Source: Streptomyces chrestomyceticus JCM 4735
Lineage (GTDB): Bacteria; Actinomycetota; Actinomycetes; Streptomycetales; Streptomycetaceae
Length of the DNA: 64,000 bases
Direction of reading: 5' to 3'
NCBI RefSeq assembly: GCF_003865135.1
Contig: NZ_BHZC01000001.1
Location: forward strand, 3,472,001-3,536,000
The notes beneath the pieces are model-generated. The model ran no database searches, was not told the DNA's origin, and saw nothing but the letters and a program-made list of their open reading frames with translations. The translations under genes and the position numbers were made by a program. Below, piece after piece: positions 9,228-19,028 of this stretch (the first letter of the stretch is position 1; every line of letters starts with the position of its first letter).

Positions 9228-10013
9228 TCAGTCGCGGCGGTCGCCGTGCCACCGTACGTGCCGCTCGCGCCGCTCGTCCCGGCGGTGTTCGTGCAGCGAC
9301 CGGCGCTCGTCGCGCCGCTGCTCCTGCCACGCGCGCCGGGCGCCGCGCAGATCGTCCCGCAGGTCGCGCAGCCACTTGCCGCGCTTGGCCCGCGCCTCGA
9401 CGCTGCCGAGCACCGCGTAGCCGTTGACGAGGACGACCGGGGCGTCGGGCTCCACCGACTCGTTGGTCTCGACCTCGAAGGCGCCGAGCACGCCGGAACC
9501 GCTGCTGCGCAGGGTGACGTTCTCGGGCACCCGGATCTCCACGCTGCCGAAGATCGCGGTGACGTTGATCCGGACCTGCTGCTGCTGGAAGATCCCCTCG
9601 GTCAGGTCGATCTCCACGCTGCCGAAGACGGCGACAGCGTTGATGCGGGAGGGCACCCGCCAGCGGCCCTTGCGGGTGGAGGCGCTGAAGATCGCGACCA
9701 TGTTCTGGTCCGGCGGCGCGCCGCCCGGCTCCGCCTCGTACGCGGCGGCCGCGGGCCGGGGTCCGGGGGCGCCGCCCTCCACCGGCAGATCCCGTACCAG
9801 CGGCTCCAGTTCGCCCATCGTCTTGGCGCGGTAGACCAGGTCGATGCGTTCGGAGTGCTCCTCGGCGTCCAGCCGCCCGACCGCCAGCGCCTCGCGCAGG
9901 ATCTCCGCGATCCGGTCCCGGTCGGCGTCGGAGGCCCTCAGCTCGGCCTCGGCCACGGGCTTGGTCAGGTTCACCGGCTGCTGGGCTCGCTTGGCGAGTG
10001 ACGATTCGTCCAC
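9228..10013 (-). CDS. DUF1707 and LiaF-like domain protein
   Basis: Protein of 261 aa. An N-terminal DUF1707 domain (about residues 22-80) carries the typical LRASDADRDRIAEILREALAVGRL motif. It is followed by a beta-rich region with repeats of the form (A)VFGSVEI, like the LiaF C-terminal/DUF2154 fold, and a very basic Arg-rich C-terminal tail with RRDERR repeats. No membrane segment is evident. Its role is unknown; family members are linked to envelope stress and membrane-associated regulation. The start is GTG without a Shine-Dalgarno sequence; a TAGGCT hexamer 7 nt upstream suggests a leaderless message. Divergent from fumB. Confidence 0.8.
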   Translation of the reverse strand: MDESSLAKRAQQPVNLTKPVAEAELRASDADRDRIAEILREALAVGRLDAEEHSERIDLVYRAKTMGELEPLVRDLPVEGGAPGPRPAAAAYEAEPGGAPPDQNMVAIFSASTRKGRWRVPSRINAVAVFGSVEIDLTEGIFQQQQVRINVTAIFGSVEIRVPENVTLRSSGSGVLGAFEVETNESVEPDAPVVLVNGYAVLGSVEARAKRGKWLRDLRDDLRGARRAWQEQRRDERRSLHEHRRDERRERHVRWHGDRRD

Positions 10014-10075
10014 GGGGGGCAGCCTACCGAAACGCGATAGATCGCGACTAGGGGACGCACGAGCCCGGACGGACT

Positions 10076-10094
10076 CCAGGTGAGCCTTACCTCA
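10076..10094 (+). promoter_or_regulatory. Iron-box-like operator (DtxR/DmdR type) upstream of fumB
   Basis: The 19 bases here match the DtxR/IdeR iron-box consensus TTAGGTGAGCCTAACCTAA at 15 positions. It lies in the divergent region between the DUF1707 gene and the class I fumarase gene, 90 bp before the fumB start. Confidence 0.55.
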
Positions 10095-10184
10095 CAGTGG
10101 CGACCGCAGGGCGGGGTTCTACGCTGGTCAGGCGCTGCCGCAGATGTCAGCCGAAATCCACCGTCGAGTGAGGAATGGCCCCTG

Positions 10185-11855
<1,671 letters not shown>

Positions 11856-11918
11856 CGGCCGTGCTGCTCCGCCGGGCGGTTCGCTGCGCGCGTACCGCCT
11901 GACGGACGAAACCTGCCG

Positions 11919-11951
11919 GTGCCCGGGAACAGAACCGCTGTTCCCGGGCAC
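11919..11951 (+). terminator. 14-bp perfect hairpin between fumB and fumC
   Basis: GTGCCCGGGAACAG pairs perfectly with its complement around a 5-nt loop. It starts 63 bp past the fumB stop and ends 10 nt before the fumC start codon, so it may terminate fumB, control fumC translation, or both. Confidence 0.75.
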
Positions 11952-11961
11952 TGACATAGAC

Positions 11962-13374
11962 ATGAGCGACAACGGCCTGAGCGGCGACAACGGCGAGTAC
12001 CGGACCGAGCACGACTCGATGGGCGAGGTGAAGGTGCCCGCCCGCGCGAAGTGGCGGGCGCAGACCCAGCGCGCGGTGGAGAACTTCCCGGTCTCCGGGC
12101 AGCGGCTGGAGCGGGCGCACATCGAGGCGCTGGCCCGGATCAAGGCCGCGGCGGCCAAGGTGAACGCCGAGCTGGGGGTGGTGGACGAGGACGTCGCGAC
12201 GGCGATCCAGGAGGCCGCGGCGGAGGTCGCGGACGGCACGTGGGACGACCACTTCCCCGTGGACGTGTTCCAGACCGGCTCCGGCACGTCGTCCAACATG
12301 AACACCAACGAGGTGCTCGCGACCCTCGCCACCGAGCGGCTGGGCCGCGACGTGCACCCCAACGACCACGTCAACGCCTCCCAGTCGTCCAACGACGTCT
12401 TCCCGTCCTCGATCCACATCGCGGCGACCGCGGCCGTCACCCACGACCTGATCCCGGCGCTGGAGCACCTGGCGGCCGCGCTGGAGCGCAAGGAGACCGA
12501 GTTCGCCGAGGTGGTGAAGGCGGGGCGGACGCATCTGATGGACGCCACGCCCGTCACCCTCGGCCAGGAGTTCGGCGGTTTCGCCGCGCAGGTCCGCTAC
12601 GGCGTGGAGCGGCTGCGGTCCGCGCTGCCGAGGCTGGCCGAACTGCCGCTGGGCGGTACGGCGGTGGGCACCGGCATCAACACCCCGCCCGGCTTCCCGG
12701 CCGCGGTGATCGCCGAGGTGGCGCGGACGACGGGGCTGCCGCTGACCGAGGCCCGCAACCACTTCGAGGCGCAGGGCGCGCGCGACGCGATCGTGGAGAC
12801 CAGCGGGCAGCTCCGCACCATCGGCGTCGGCCTGACGAAGATCGCCAACGATCTGCGCTGGATGTCCTCGGGGCCGCGCACCGGCCTCGCCGAGATCAAC
12901 CTGCCCGACCTCCAGCCTGGTTCGTCCATCATGCCCGGCAAGGTCAACCCGGTGATCCCGGAGGCGGTGCTGATGGTGGCCGCGCAGGTCACCGGCAACG
13001 ACGCGACGGTGGCCGCGGCGGGCGCCGCGGGCAACTTCGAGCTGAACGTGATGCTGCCGGTCATCGCGAAGAACGTGCTGGAGTCGGTACGGCTGCTGGC
13101 CAACGTCTCCCGGCTGCTCGCGGACCGCACGGTCGACGGGATCACCGCCAATGCCGAACGGGCCCGGGAGTACGCCGAGTCGTCGCCCTCCGTCGTCACC
13201 CCGCTCAACAAGTACATCGGGTACGAGGAGGCCGCCAAGGTCGCCAAGAAGTCGCTGGCCGAGCGGAAGACGATCCGCGAGGTGGTCATCGAGTCCGGCT
13301 ACGTCGACCAGGGGCTGCTGACGGAACAGCAGTTGGACGAGGCGCTCGACGTACTGAGCATGACACATCCGTAA
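11962..13374 (+). CDS. fumC: Fumarate hydratase class II
   Basis: Iron-independent fumarase of the aspartase/fumarase superfamily, 470 aa. Signature [11 protein letters not shown] holds the catalytic loop. [32 protein letters not shown] and the [13 protein letters not shown] segment form the substrate sites. A 20-residue polar N-terminal lead precedes the family start. No Shine-Dalgarno sequence is visible before the ATG at 11962, where the upstream hairpin ends only 10 nt away; an internal ATG at 12019 (MGEVKVPA) is possible. Its location beside fumB gives the cell two fumarases with opposite iron needs. Confidence 0.95.
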   Translation: MSDNGLSGDNGEYRTEHDSMGEVKVPARAKWRAQTQRAVENFPVSGQRLERAHIEALARIKAAAAKVNAELGVVDEDVATAIQEAAAEVADGTWDDHFPVDVFQTGSGTSSNMNTNEVLATLATERLGRDVHPNDHVNASQSSNDVFPSSIHIAATAAVTHDLIPALEHLAAALERKETEFAEVVKAGRTHLMDATPVTLGQEFGGFAAQVRYGVERLRSALPRLAELPLGGTAVGTGINTPPGFPAAVIAEVARTTGLPLTEARNHFEAQGARDAIVETSGQLRTIGVGLTKIANDLRWMSSGPRTGLAEINLPDLQPGSSIMPGKVNPVIPEAVLMVAAQVTGNDATVAAAGAAGNFELNVMLPVIAKNVLESVRLLANVSRLLADRTVDGITANAERAREYAESSPSVVTPLNKYIGYEEAAKVAKKSLAERKTIREVVIESGYVDQGLLTEQQLDEALDVLSMTHP

Positions 13375-13418
13375 CGGACGGTGCGGTTTCCGTCACAGCC
13401 AGGACACCGGTGCCCCTC

Positions 13419-13424
13419 TAAGAT
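13419..13424 (+). promoter_or_regulatory. Candidate -10 hexamer for a leaderless DUF402 gene
   Basis: TAAGAT lies 6 nt before the ATG at 13431, with no ribosome binding site between. It predicts a transcript starting at the start codon. Confidence 0.45.
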
Positions 13425-13430
13425 CTGCTC

Positions 13431-14141
13431 ATGACAGCGGACATGGTGGAGACGAGGAAGGGCGCCGCCGGGGCGAAGGGCACGCGGGCCGCCGAGGACA
13501 GGCCGGGACGCTGGGCGCCCGGTGACCAGATCCTGTGGCGGTACCGCGACAACGCCGGTGACGGTATCCACATCTGCCGTCCGATGACCGTCGTCCAGGA
13601 CACCGACGAGCTGCTCGCGGTGTGGATGGCGCCCGGCACGCCCTGCGTCAAGCCGGTGCTGGCCGACGGGACGCCCGTCCACCGCGAGCCGCTCGCCAGC
13701 CGGTACACCAAACCGCGCCGCACCACCCGCGACCAGTGGTTCGGCACCGGGGTGCTGAAGCTGGCCCGGCCGCGCGACCCCTGGTCGGTGTGGCTGTTCT
13801 GGGAGCCCGGCTGGCACTTCAAGAACTGGTACGTGAACCTGGAGGAGCCACGGCGCCGCTGGCCGGGCGGCATCGACTCGCAGGACCACTTCCTGGACAT
13901 CTGCGTGTATCCGGACCGGCATTGGGAGTGGCGCGACGAGGACGAGTTCGCGCAGGCGCAGCGGGACGGGCTGATGCCGGCCGCGCTGGCGGCGGACGTA
14001 CGGGCGGCGGGCCGCGCGGCGGTCGAACACATCGCCGCGTGGGGCGTGCCGTTCGGTTCCGGCTGGGAGGACTGGCGGCCCGATCCGGCGTGGGGGGTGC
14101 CGGGGCTGCCGGAGGACTGGGACCGGGCCGCGCGGGACTGA
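13431..14141 (+). CDS. DUF402 domain protein (FomD-like)
   Basis: Protein of 236 aa with a DUF402 domain. Family motifs visible are WRY near residue 36, FWEPGWHFKNWYVNLEEP, and the acidic metal site DHFLDICVYPD plus EWRDEDEF. Characterised DUF402 proteins are metal-dependent phosphatases acting on nucleoside di/triphosphates or on CMP-phosphonates (FomD). Which substrate this one uses cannot be inferred. The neighbours are fumC and a methyltransferase. Confidence 0.8.
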   Translation: MTADMVETRKGAAGAKGTRAAEDRPGRWAPGDQILWRYRDNAGDGIHICRPMTVVQDTDELLAVWMAPGTPCVKPVLADGTPVHREPLASRYTKPRRTTRDQWFGTGVLKLARPRDPWSVWLFWEPGWHFKNWYVNLEEPRRRWPGGIDSQDHFLDICVYPDRHWEWRDEDEFAQAQRDGLMPAALAADVRAAGRAAVEHIAAWGVPFGSGWEDWRPDPAWGVPGLPEDWDRAARD

Positions 14142-14417
14142 GATCCGGCTCCGGGGCGGCTGCGCGGGCGTCCGCCCCGGCCGCGGGAACGGCTCACGGA
14201 CCGGCCGTCCGAGGGGGCGGCTCCGGGCGCACCGGTGAGCGGGTGAGGGCGCGGTGCGGCGTGCGAGTGAGCCCCCTTGATGCGCCCCTGGGGATCAACC
14301 GTAGGATCGTCCTCCACAAGACTGCACAGGCGTAACTCAAGACTGCACGGAACTGCACGGACGTGGCTCCCGAGGCGGAGCCCCGAACTTGACCGCGGTC
14401 GCAGGAGAGGCGAGGTC

Positions 14418-15101
14418 GTGAGCGCTGAAGGCTACGACGGATACGAGGGCCTGAACCGGTTAGTCCTGGACCGGGCGGGGCAGGCGGAGGCGTTCGACGC
14501 CATCGGCGACCGGTACGACGACGCTTTCCCGCACAAGGAAGGACAGCTCGCGGCCGGCGCCCGGCTCGCGGCCGCGCTGCCGCCCGGGTCGCGGGTGCTG
14601 GACGTCGGCTGCGGCACGGGCCTGCCGACGGCCCGTCAGCTTGCCGACGCGGGGCACACGGTGGTCGGTGTGGACCTCTCCCCCTCGATGGTCGCGCTGG
14701 CCCGCGGCAACGTCCCGGCGGCCCGCTTCCACCAGCTCGACATCGCCGACCTGCGCGACGGCCGGCTCGGCGGTCCGGGCTCCTTCGACGGTGCCGTAGC
14801 CTTCTTCTCGCTGCTGATGCTGCCCCGCGCGGAGATTCCGTACACCCTGCGGATGCTGCACACGCTGCTGAAGCCCGGCGGGCTGCTGGCCCTGTCCATG
14901 GTCGAAGCCGATCTGGACGACTGCCCGATTCCGTTCCTGGGCAGCACGATCCGGGTATCGGGTTACCTGCGGGACGACTTGCGCCAGGTCGTGCACGACG
15001 CGGGCTTCGAAGTCACCGGGGAGGACTCGTATGCGTATGCCCCGGCCAGTACGGACACCCCACCCGAGTTCCAGCTCTTCCTGCACCTGCGACGCGCTTG
15101 A
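14418..15101 (+). CDS. Class I SAM-dependent methyltransferase
   Basis: Cytoplasmic methyltransferase of 227 aa with a Rossmann-type SAM fold. Motif I is VLDVGCGTGLPTA at about residues 59-71, motif II VVGVDLSPSM, and the post-I acidic FHQLDIADL. The acceptor is unknown. GTG at 14418 is preceded by GGAGAGG at the right distance, so the longer upstream frame is not used. The 85 bp before it contain three ACTGCAC repeats. The PP2C gene starts about 50 bp later. Confidence 0.85.
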   Translation: MSAEGYDGYEGLNRLVLDRAGQAEAFDAIGDRYDDAFPHKEGQLAAGARLAAALPPGSRVLDVGCGTGLPTARQLADAGHTVVGVDLSPSMVALARGNVPAARFHQLDIADLRDGRLGGPGSFDGAVAFFSLLMLPRAEIPYTLRMLHTLLKPGGLLALSMVEADLDDCPIPFLGSTIRVSGYLRDDLRQVVHDAGFEVTGEDSYAYAPASTDTPPEFQLFLHLRRA

Positions 15102-15148
15102 GACGCGGCGCGCCACGCGCGCAGCCCCGGACGGATGGAATCCCACGC

Positions 15149-17308
15149 GTGACGGAGCACCCGACCTCCCACGAACCGCGGCAGGCCGCCCCGCCTGCCG
15201 CGTCCTCGGCGACCCCGCACGCGGGCCCGCCCGAGCCGGCGCCGTATGCCGCGGCCGCCGATCCCCGCGGTCTTCCGGGGCAGTCCTCGGCCGGCGGACC
15301 GGCCGAGGTGACTGACATGTCGGCCGCCGCGCCGCGCGGTGACGATTCTTCTGCGTGCGCCGCGGACGGCGGCCGGGCGGACGCCGGGGCGGGCCGGCCC
15401 CGGCCGCGCCCCGAGGAGGCCCCCGGGGTGCCGCCGCCGGCCGCGCCGCACGGCGTGCCGGTGGAGACCGGTGCCCGCGGCGGGGCGGCCGGGCGCGCCT
15501 CCGAGCAGACCGGCGGCCCCGGCACACCGCCCGCCCGCTCCGCGCACCCCGCACAGCCCGCCGAGAGCGTCGAGCTGATGGCGGCGCGTCAGGCGGGCGG
15601 CGACCGGCTGCGGTTCATCGGCGCGGCCACCCGGCGGATCGCCCGCGGCATAGACCTCGACGAGATCGTGCTGGGGTTGTGCCGGGCGACGGTGCCGACG
15701 TTCGCCGACGCGATCCTGGTCTATCTGCGCGACCCGCTGCCGGTGGGCGACGAGCGGCCGACCGGCCCGGTGGTGCTGCGGCTGCGCCGTACCGATCGGA
15801 TTCCCGAGGAGCCGGACACCAACGGCGGGCGGCTGCCGATGCTGCCCGCGCAGCCGGACCTGAGCCCCGCGATGGGCGGCAGCGCGGCGGAGCTGTCCGA
15901 GGTGCTGCCGGGCGGGCCGCTGGCGGAGGTGCTGCGCGGCGTCCGGCCGCTGTTCGGCGAGGTGCAGGCGGCGCGGGCCGCGCTGCCGGAGCTGCTCGGC
16001 CCGCTCACCCACCTGCCCGCCGGGCACCGGGTGATCCTGGCGCCGCTGCGCGGCCGCCGCCGGGTGATCGGCGCGGCGGTGTTCCTGCGCCGTCCGGACC
16101 GTCCGGCGTTCGAGGCGGACGACCTGCTGGTGGCGGCGCAGCTCGCGACGCACACGGCGCTGGGTGTCGACAAGGCGGTGCTGTACGGGCGCGAGGCGTA
16201 CATCGCCGACGCCCTCCAGCGCACGATGCTGCCGGACTCGCTGCCGCAGCCCACCGGCGTACGGCTGGCCAGCCGCTATCTGCCCGCCGCCGAGACGGCG
16301 CGGGTCGGCGGCGACTGGTACGACGCGATCCCGCTGCCCGGCAGCCGCGTGGCGCTGGTGGTCGGTGACGTGATGGGCCACTCCATGACCTCCGCGGCGA
16401 TCATGGGCCAGTTGCGTACCACCGCGCAGACCCTCGCGGGGCTGGACCTGCCGCCGCAGGAGGTGCTGCACCACCTCGACGAGCAGGCGCAGCGGCTGGG
16501 TTCGGACCGGATGGCGACGTGCCTGTACGCGGTCTACGACCCGGTGGCGCACCGCATCATGGTCGCCAACGCCGGGCATCCGCCGCCCGTGATGCTGCAC
16601 CGGGGCGGGCGCGCGGAGGTGCTGCGGGTGCCGCCGGGCGCGCCGATCGGTGTCGGCGGGGTGGACTTCGAGGCGGTCGAGCTGGACGCGCCGGCGGGCG
16701 CCACGCTCGTGCTGTACACGGACGGCCTGGTGGAGTCCCGTATCCGGGACGTGTGGACCGGCATCGAGCAACTGCGGGAGCGGCTGACGGAGACGGCCCG
16801 GCTGACCGGGCCCAACCCGCCGCCGCTGGAGCCGCTGTGCGACGAGGTGCTGGACATGCTCGGCCCCGGCGACCGGGACGACGACATCGCGCTGCTCGCG
16901 GCCCGCTTCGACGGAATCGCGCCGAGCGACGTCGCGTACTGGTACCTGGACCCGAAGGCGCAGACGGCCGGGCAGGCGCGCCGCCTGGCCCGCCGGGCGC
17001 TGTCCCGGTGGGGTCTGGAGGAGCTGACCGACCAGTTGGAGCTGCTGGTCAGCGAGGTGGTGACGAACGCGGTGCGGTACGCGGAGCGGCCGATCACGCT
17101 GCGGCTGCTGCGGACGGACGTGCTGCGCTGCGAGGTCGGCGACGACGTCCCGCAACTGCCCAGGCTGCGCCAGGCGCGGCCGTCCGACGAGGGCGGGCGC
17201 GGTCTGTACCTGGTCAACCGGATGGCCCGGCGCTGGGGCGCGACCCGGCTGAGCACCGGCAAGGTGGTGTGGTTCGAGCTGTCCATGCCGTTCGGGGGGA
17301 CGCCGTAG
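15149..17308 (+). CDS. SpoIIE-type PP2C phosphatase with GAF-like and HATPase domains
   Basis: Likely signalling protein of 719 aa. The first 150 residues are Pro/Ala-rich and probably disordered. A GAF-like sensor region (about 150-345) follows, then a SpoIIE/PP2C phosphatase (about 350-590, with ARVGGDWYDAIPL, VVGDVMGHSMTSAA, ANAGHPPPV and GDRDDDIALL carrying the metal aspartates). The end (about 600-715) is an anti-sigma-type HATPase (LVSEVVTNAVRYAE and GGRGLYLVNRMA). One polypeptide thus holds phosphatase and kinase activities, as expected in sigma/anti-sigma-antagonist networks; the partner is unknown. The GTG start is a best guess and the frame is open a little further upstream. Confidence 0.86.
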   Translation: MTEHPTSHEPRQAAPPAASSATPHAGPPEPAPYAAAADPRGLPGQSSAGGPAEVTDMSAAAPRGDDSSACAADGGRADAGAGRPRPRPEEAPGVPPPAAPHGVPVETGARGGAAGRASEQTGGPGTPPARSAHPAQPAESVELMAARQAGGDRLRFIGAATRRIARGIDLDEIVLGLCRATVPTFADAILVYLRDPLPVGDERPTGPVVLRLRRTDRIPEEPDTNGGRLPMLPAQPDLSPAMGGSAAELSEVLPGGPLAEVLRGVRPLFGEVQAARAALPELLGPLTHLPAGHRVILAPLRGRRRVIGAAVFLRRPDRPAFEADDLLVAAQLATHTALGVDKAVLYGREAYIADALQRTMLPDSLPQPTGVRLASRYLPAAETARVGGDWYDAIPLPGSRVALVVGDVMGHSMTSAAIMGQLRTTAQTLAGLDLPPQEVLHHLDEQAQRLGSDRMATCLYAVYDPVAHRIMVANAGHPPPVMLHRGGRAEVLRVPPGAPIGVGGVDFEAVELDAPAGATLVLYTDGLVESRIRDVWTGIEQLRERLTETARLTGPNPPPLEPLCDEVLDMLGPGDRDDDIALLAARFDGIAPSDVAYWYLDPKAQTAGQARRLARRALSRWGLEELTDQLELLVSEVVTNAVRYAERPITLRLLRTDVLRCEVGDDVPQLPRLRQARPSDEGGRGLYLVNRMARRWGATRLSTGKVVWFELSMPFGGTP

Positions 17309-17480
17309 GGAGCGGCTTCCGGGCGTCGTCGCAGCGGGCCGCCGGGGCGCCCAGGGGCGTACCGGCGGCCGGACTTCGTCTCGAACCGGACGCCGTCCAA
17401 CGGTTGCCGACACCACGTCGGCGGAGTTGACTTCTGAGGTGCCAAGGGACTGACGACCCACCTCCGGGAGGCGCTCCGCC

Positions 17481-18944
17481 ATGACCAGCTCCGCACAGAA
17501 CGTCCCGCGCACGACGACCAACAGCGGCATCCCGGTCGAGAGCGACGAGCACTCGCTCTCGGTGGGCCCCGACGGTCCGTTGCTGCTCCAGGACCACTAC
17601 CTGATCGAGAAGATGGCCCAGTTCAACCGCGAACGGGTGCCCGAGCGGGTGGTGCACGCCAAGGGCAGCGGCGCGTACGGGTTCTTCGAGGTGACCAACG
17701 ACGTCAGCCAGTTCACCAAGGCGGACCTGTTCCAGCCGGGCCGGCGCACCGAGATGCTGGCCCGCTTCTCGACGGTCGCGGGCGAGCAGGGTTCGCCGGA
17801 CACCTGGCGCGACCCGCGCGGCTTCGCGCTGAAGTTCTACACCGAATACGGCAACTACGACCTGGTCGGGAACAACACGCCGGTCTTCTTCGTGCGGGAC
17901 ACGATCAAGTTCCAGGACTTCATCCGGTCGCAGAAGCGCCGCCCGGACAACGGGCTGCGCGACCACGACATGCAGTGGGACTTCTGGACGCTGTCGCCCG
18001 AGTCGGCGCACATGGTCACCTGGCTGATGGGTGACCGCGGCATCCCGAAGACGTACCGGCACATGAACGGCTACGGCTCGCACACGTACATGTGGATCAA
18101 CGGCGGCGGCGAGCGGTTCTGGATCAAGTACCACATCAAGACCGACCAGGGCATCGACTTCCTCACCCAGGAGGAAGCCGACCGGCTGGCGGGCGAGGAC
18201 GGCGATGTGCACCGCCGTGACCTGTACCAGGCGATCGCGGCCGGGGACGCGCCCTCGTGGACGATGTACGTCCAGGTGATGCCGTTCGACGACGCGCCGG
18301 ACTACCGCTTCAACCCGTTCGACCTGACCAAGGTGTGGCCGCACGGCGACTATCCGCTCATCGAGGTGGGCCGGATGACCCTGGACCGCAATCCGGAGGA
18401 CTTCTTCGTCCACATCGAGCAGGCGGCGTTCGAGCCGTCCAACATGGTGCCGGGCATCGGCCCGTCGCCGGACAAGATGCTGCTGGGCCGGCTGTTCTCG
18501 TACCCGGACACCCACCGCTACCGCATCGGCCCGAACTACGCGCAGCTCCCGCCCAACCGTCCGCACTCGGTGGTCAGCTCGTACGCCAAGGACGGCCCGA
18601 TGCGCTACGAGCCGTCCAGCGCGGCCCGCCCGTATGCGCCGAACTCCTACGGCGGCCCGGCGGCCGACACCGCCAACTTCGGTGACCCGGCGGGCTGGCA
18701 CGCGGCGGGCGAGATGGTGCGCGAGGCGTACAAGCTGCGGCGCGATGACGACGACTGGGGCCAGGCGGGCACCCAGGTACGGCAGGTGCTGGACGACGCG
18801 GCGCGCGAGCGGCTGGTGAACAACGTCGCCGGGCACCTGCTGAACGGAGTCAGCCGCCCGGTGCTGCTGCGCGCCCTGCAGTACTGGCGCAACGTGGACA
18901 AGGCGCTCGGCGACCGGATCGCCGCGCGGATCGACGGCGGCTGA
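17481..18944 (+). CDS. katA: Monofunctional haem catalase
   Basis: Catalase of 487 aa that dismutates hydrogen peroxide. The active-site His59 lies in [12 protein letters not shown], the distal Asn132 in [12 protein letters not shown], and the haem-ligand Tyr341 in RLFSYPDTH. The small-subunit length puts it in clade 3. GGGAGG precedes the ATG. A TTGACT at 17427 may be a -35 box but no good -10 was found. The oxyR/ahpCD peroxide locus is 15 kb away. The gene symbol denotes the type only. Confidence 0.95.
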   Translation: MTSSAQNVPRTTTNSGIPVESDEHSLSVGPDGPLLLQDHYLIEKMAQFNRERVPERVVHAKGSGAYGFFEVTNDVSQFTKADLFQPGRRTEMLARFSTVAGEQGSPDTWRDPRGFALKFYTEYGNYDLVGNNTPVFFVRDTIKFQDFIRSQKRRPDNGLRDHDMQWDFWTLSPESAHMVTWLMGDRGIPKTYRHMNGYGSHTYMWINGGGERFWIKYHIKTDQGIDFLTQEEADRLAGEDGDVHRRDLYQAIAAGDAPSWTMYVQVMPFDDAPDYRFNPFDLTKVWPHGDYPLIEVGRMTLDRNPEDFFVHIEQAAFEPSNMVPGIGPSPDKMLLGRLFSYPDTHRYRIGPNYAQLPPNRPHSVVSSYAKDGPMRYEPSSAARPYAPNSYGGPAADTANFGDPAGWHAAGEMVREAYKLRRDDDDWGQAGTQVRQVLDDAARERLVNNVAGHLLNGVSRPVLLRALQYWRNVDKALGDRIAARIDGG

Positions 18945-18970
18945 GCCGGGGCGCGCACGCGGGGACGGAA

Positions 18971-19011
18971 ACGGCCGTGGCCCCCACCGGTGCGGTGGGG
19001 GCCACGGCCGT
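18971..19011. terminator. Bidirectional terminator between catalase and PBP
   Basis: A perfect 19-bp stem with a 3-nt loop between convergent genes, the strongest hairpin in the first third of the window. Confidence 0.85.
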
Positions 19012-19028
19012 CGGCGCCGGGCGCCGGA

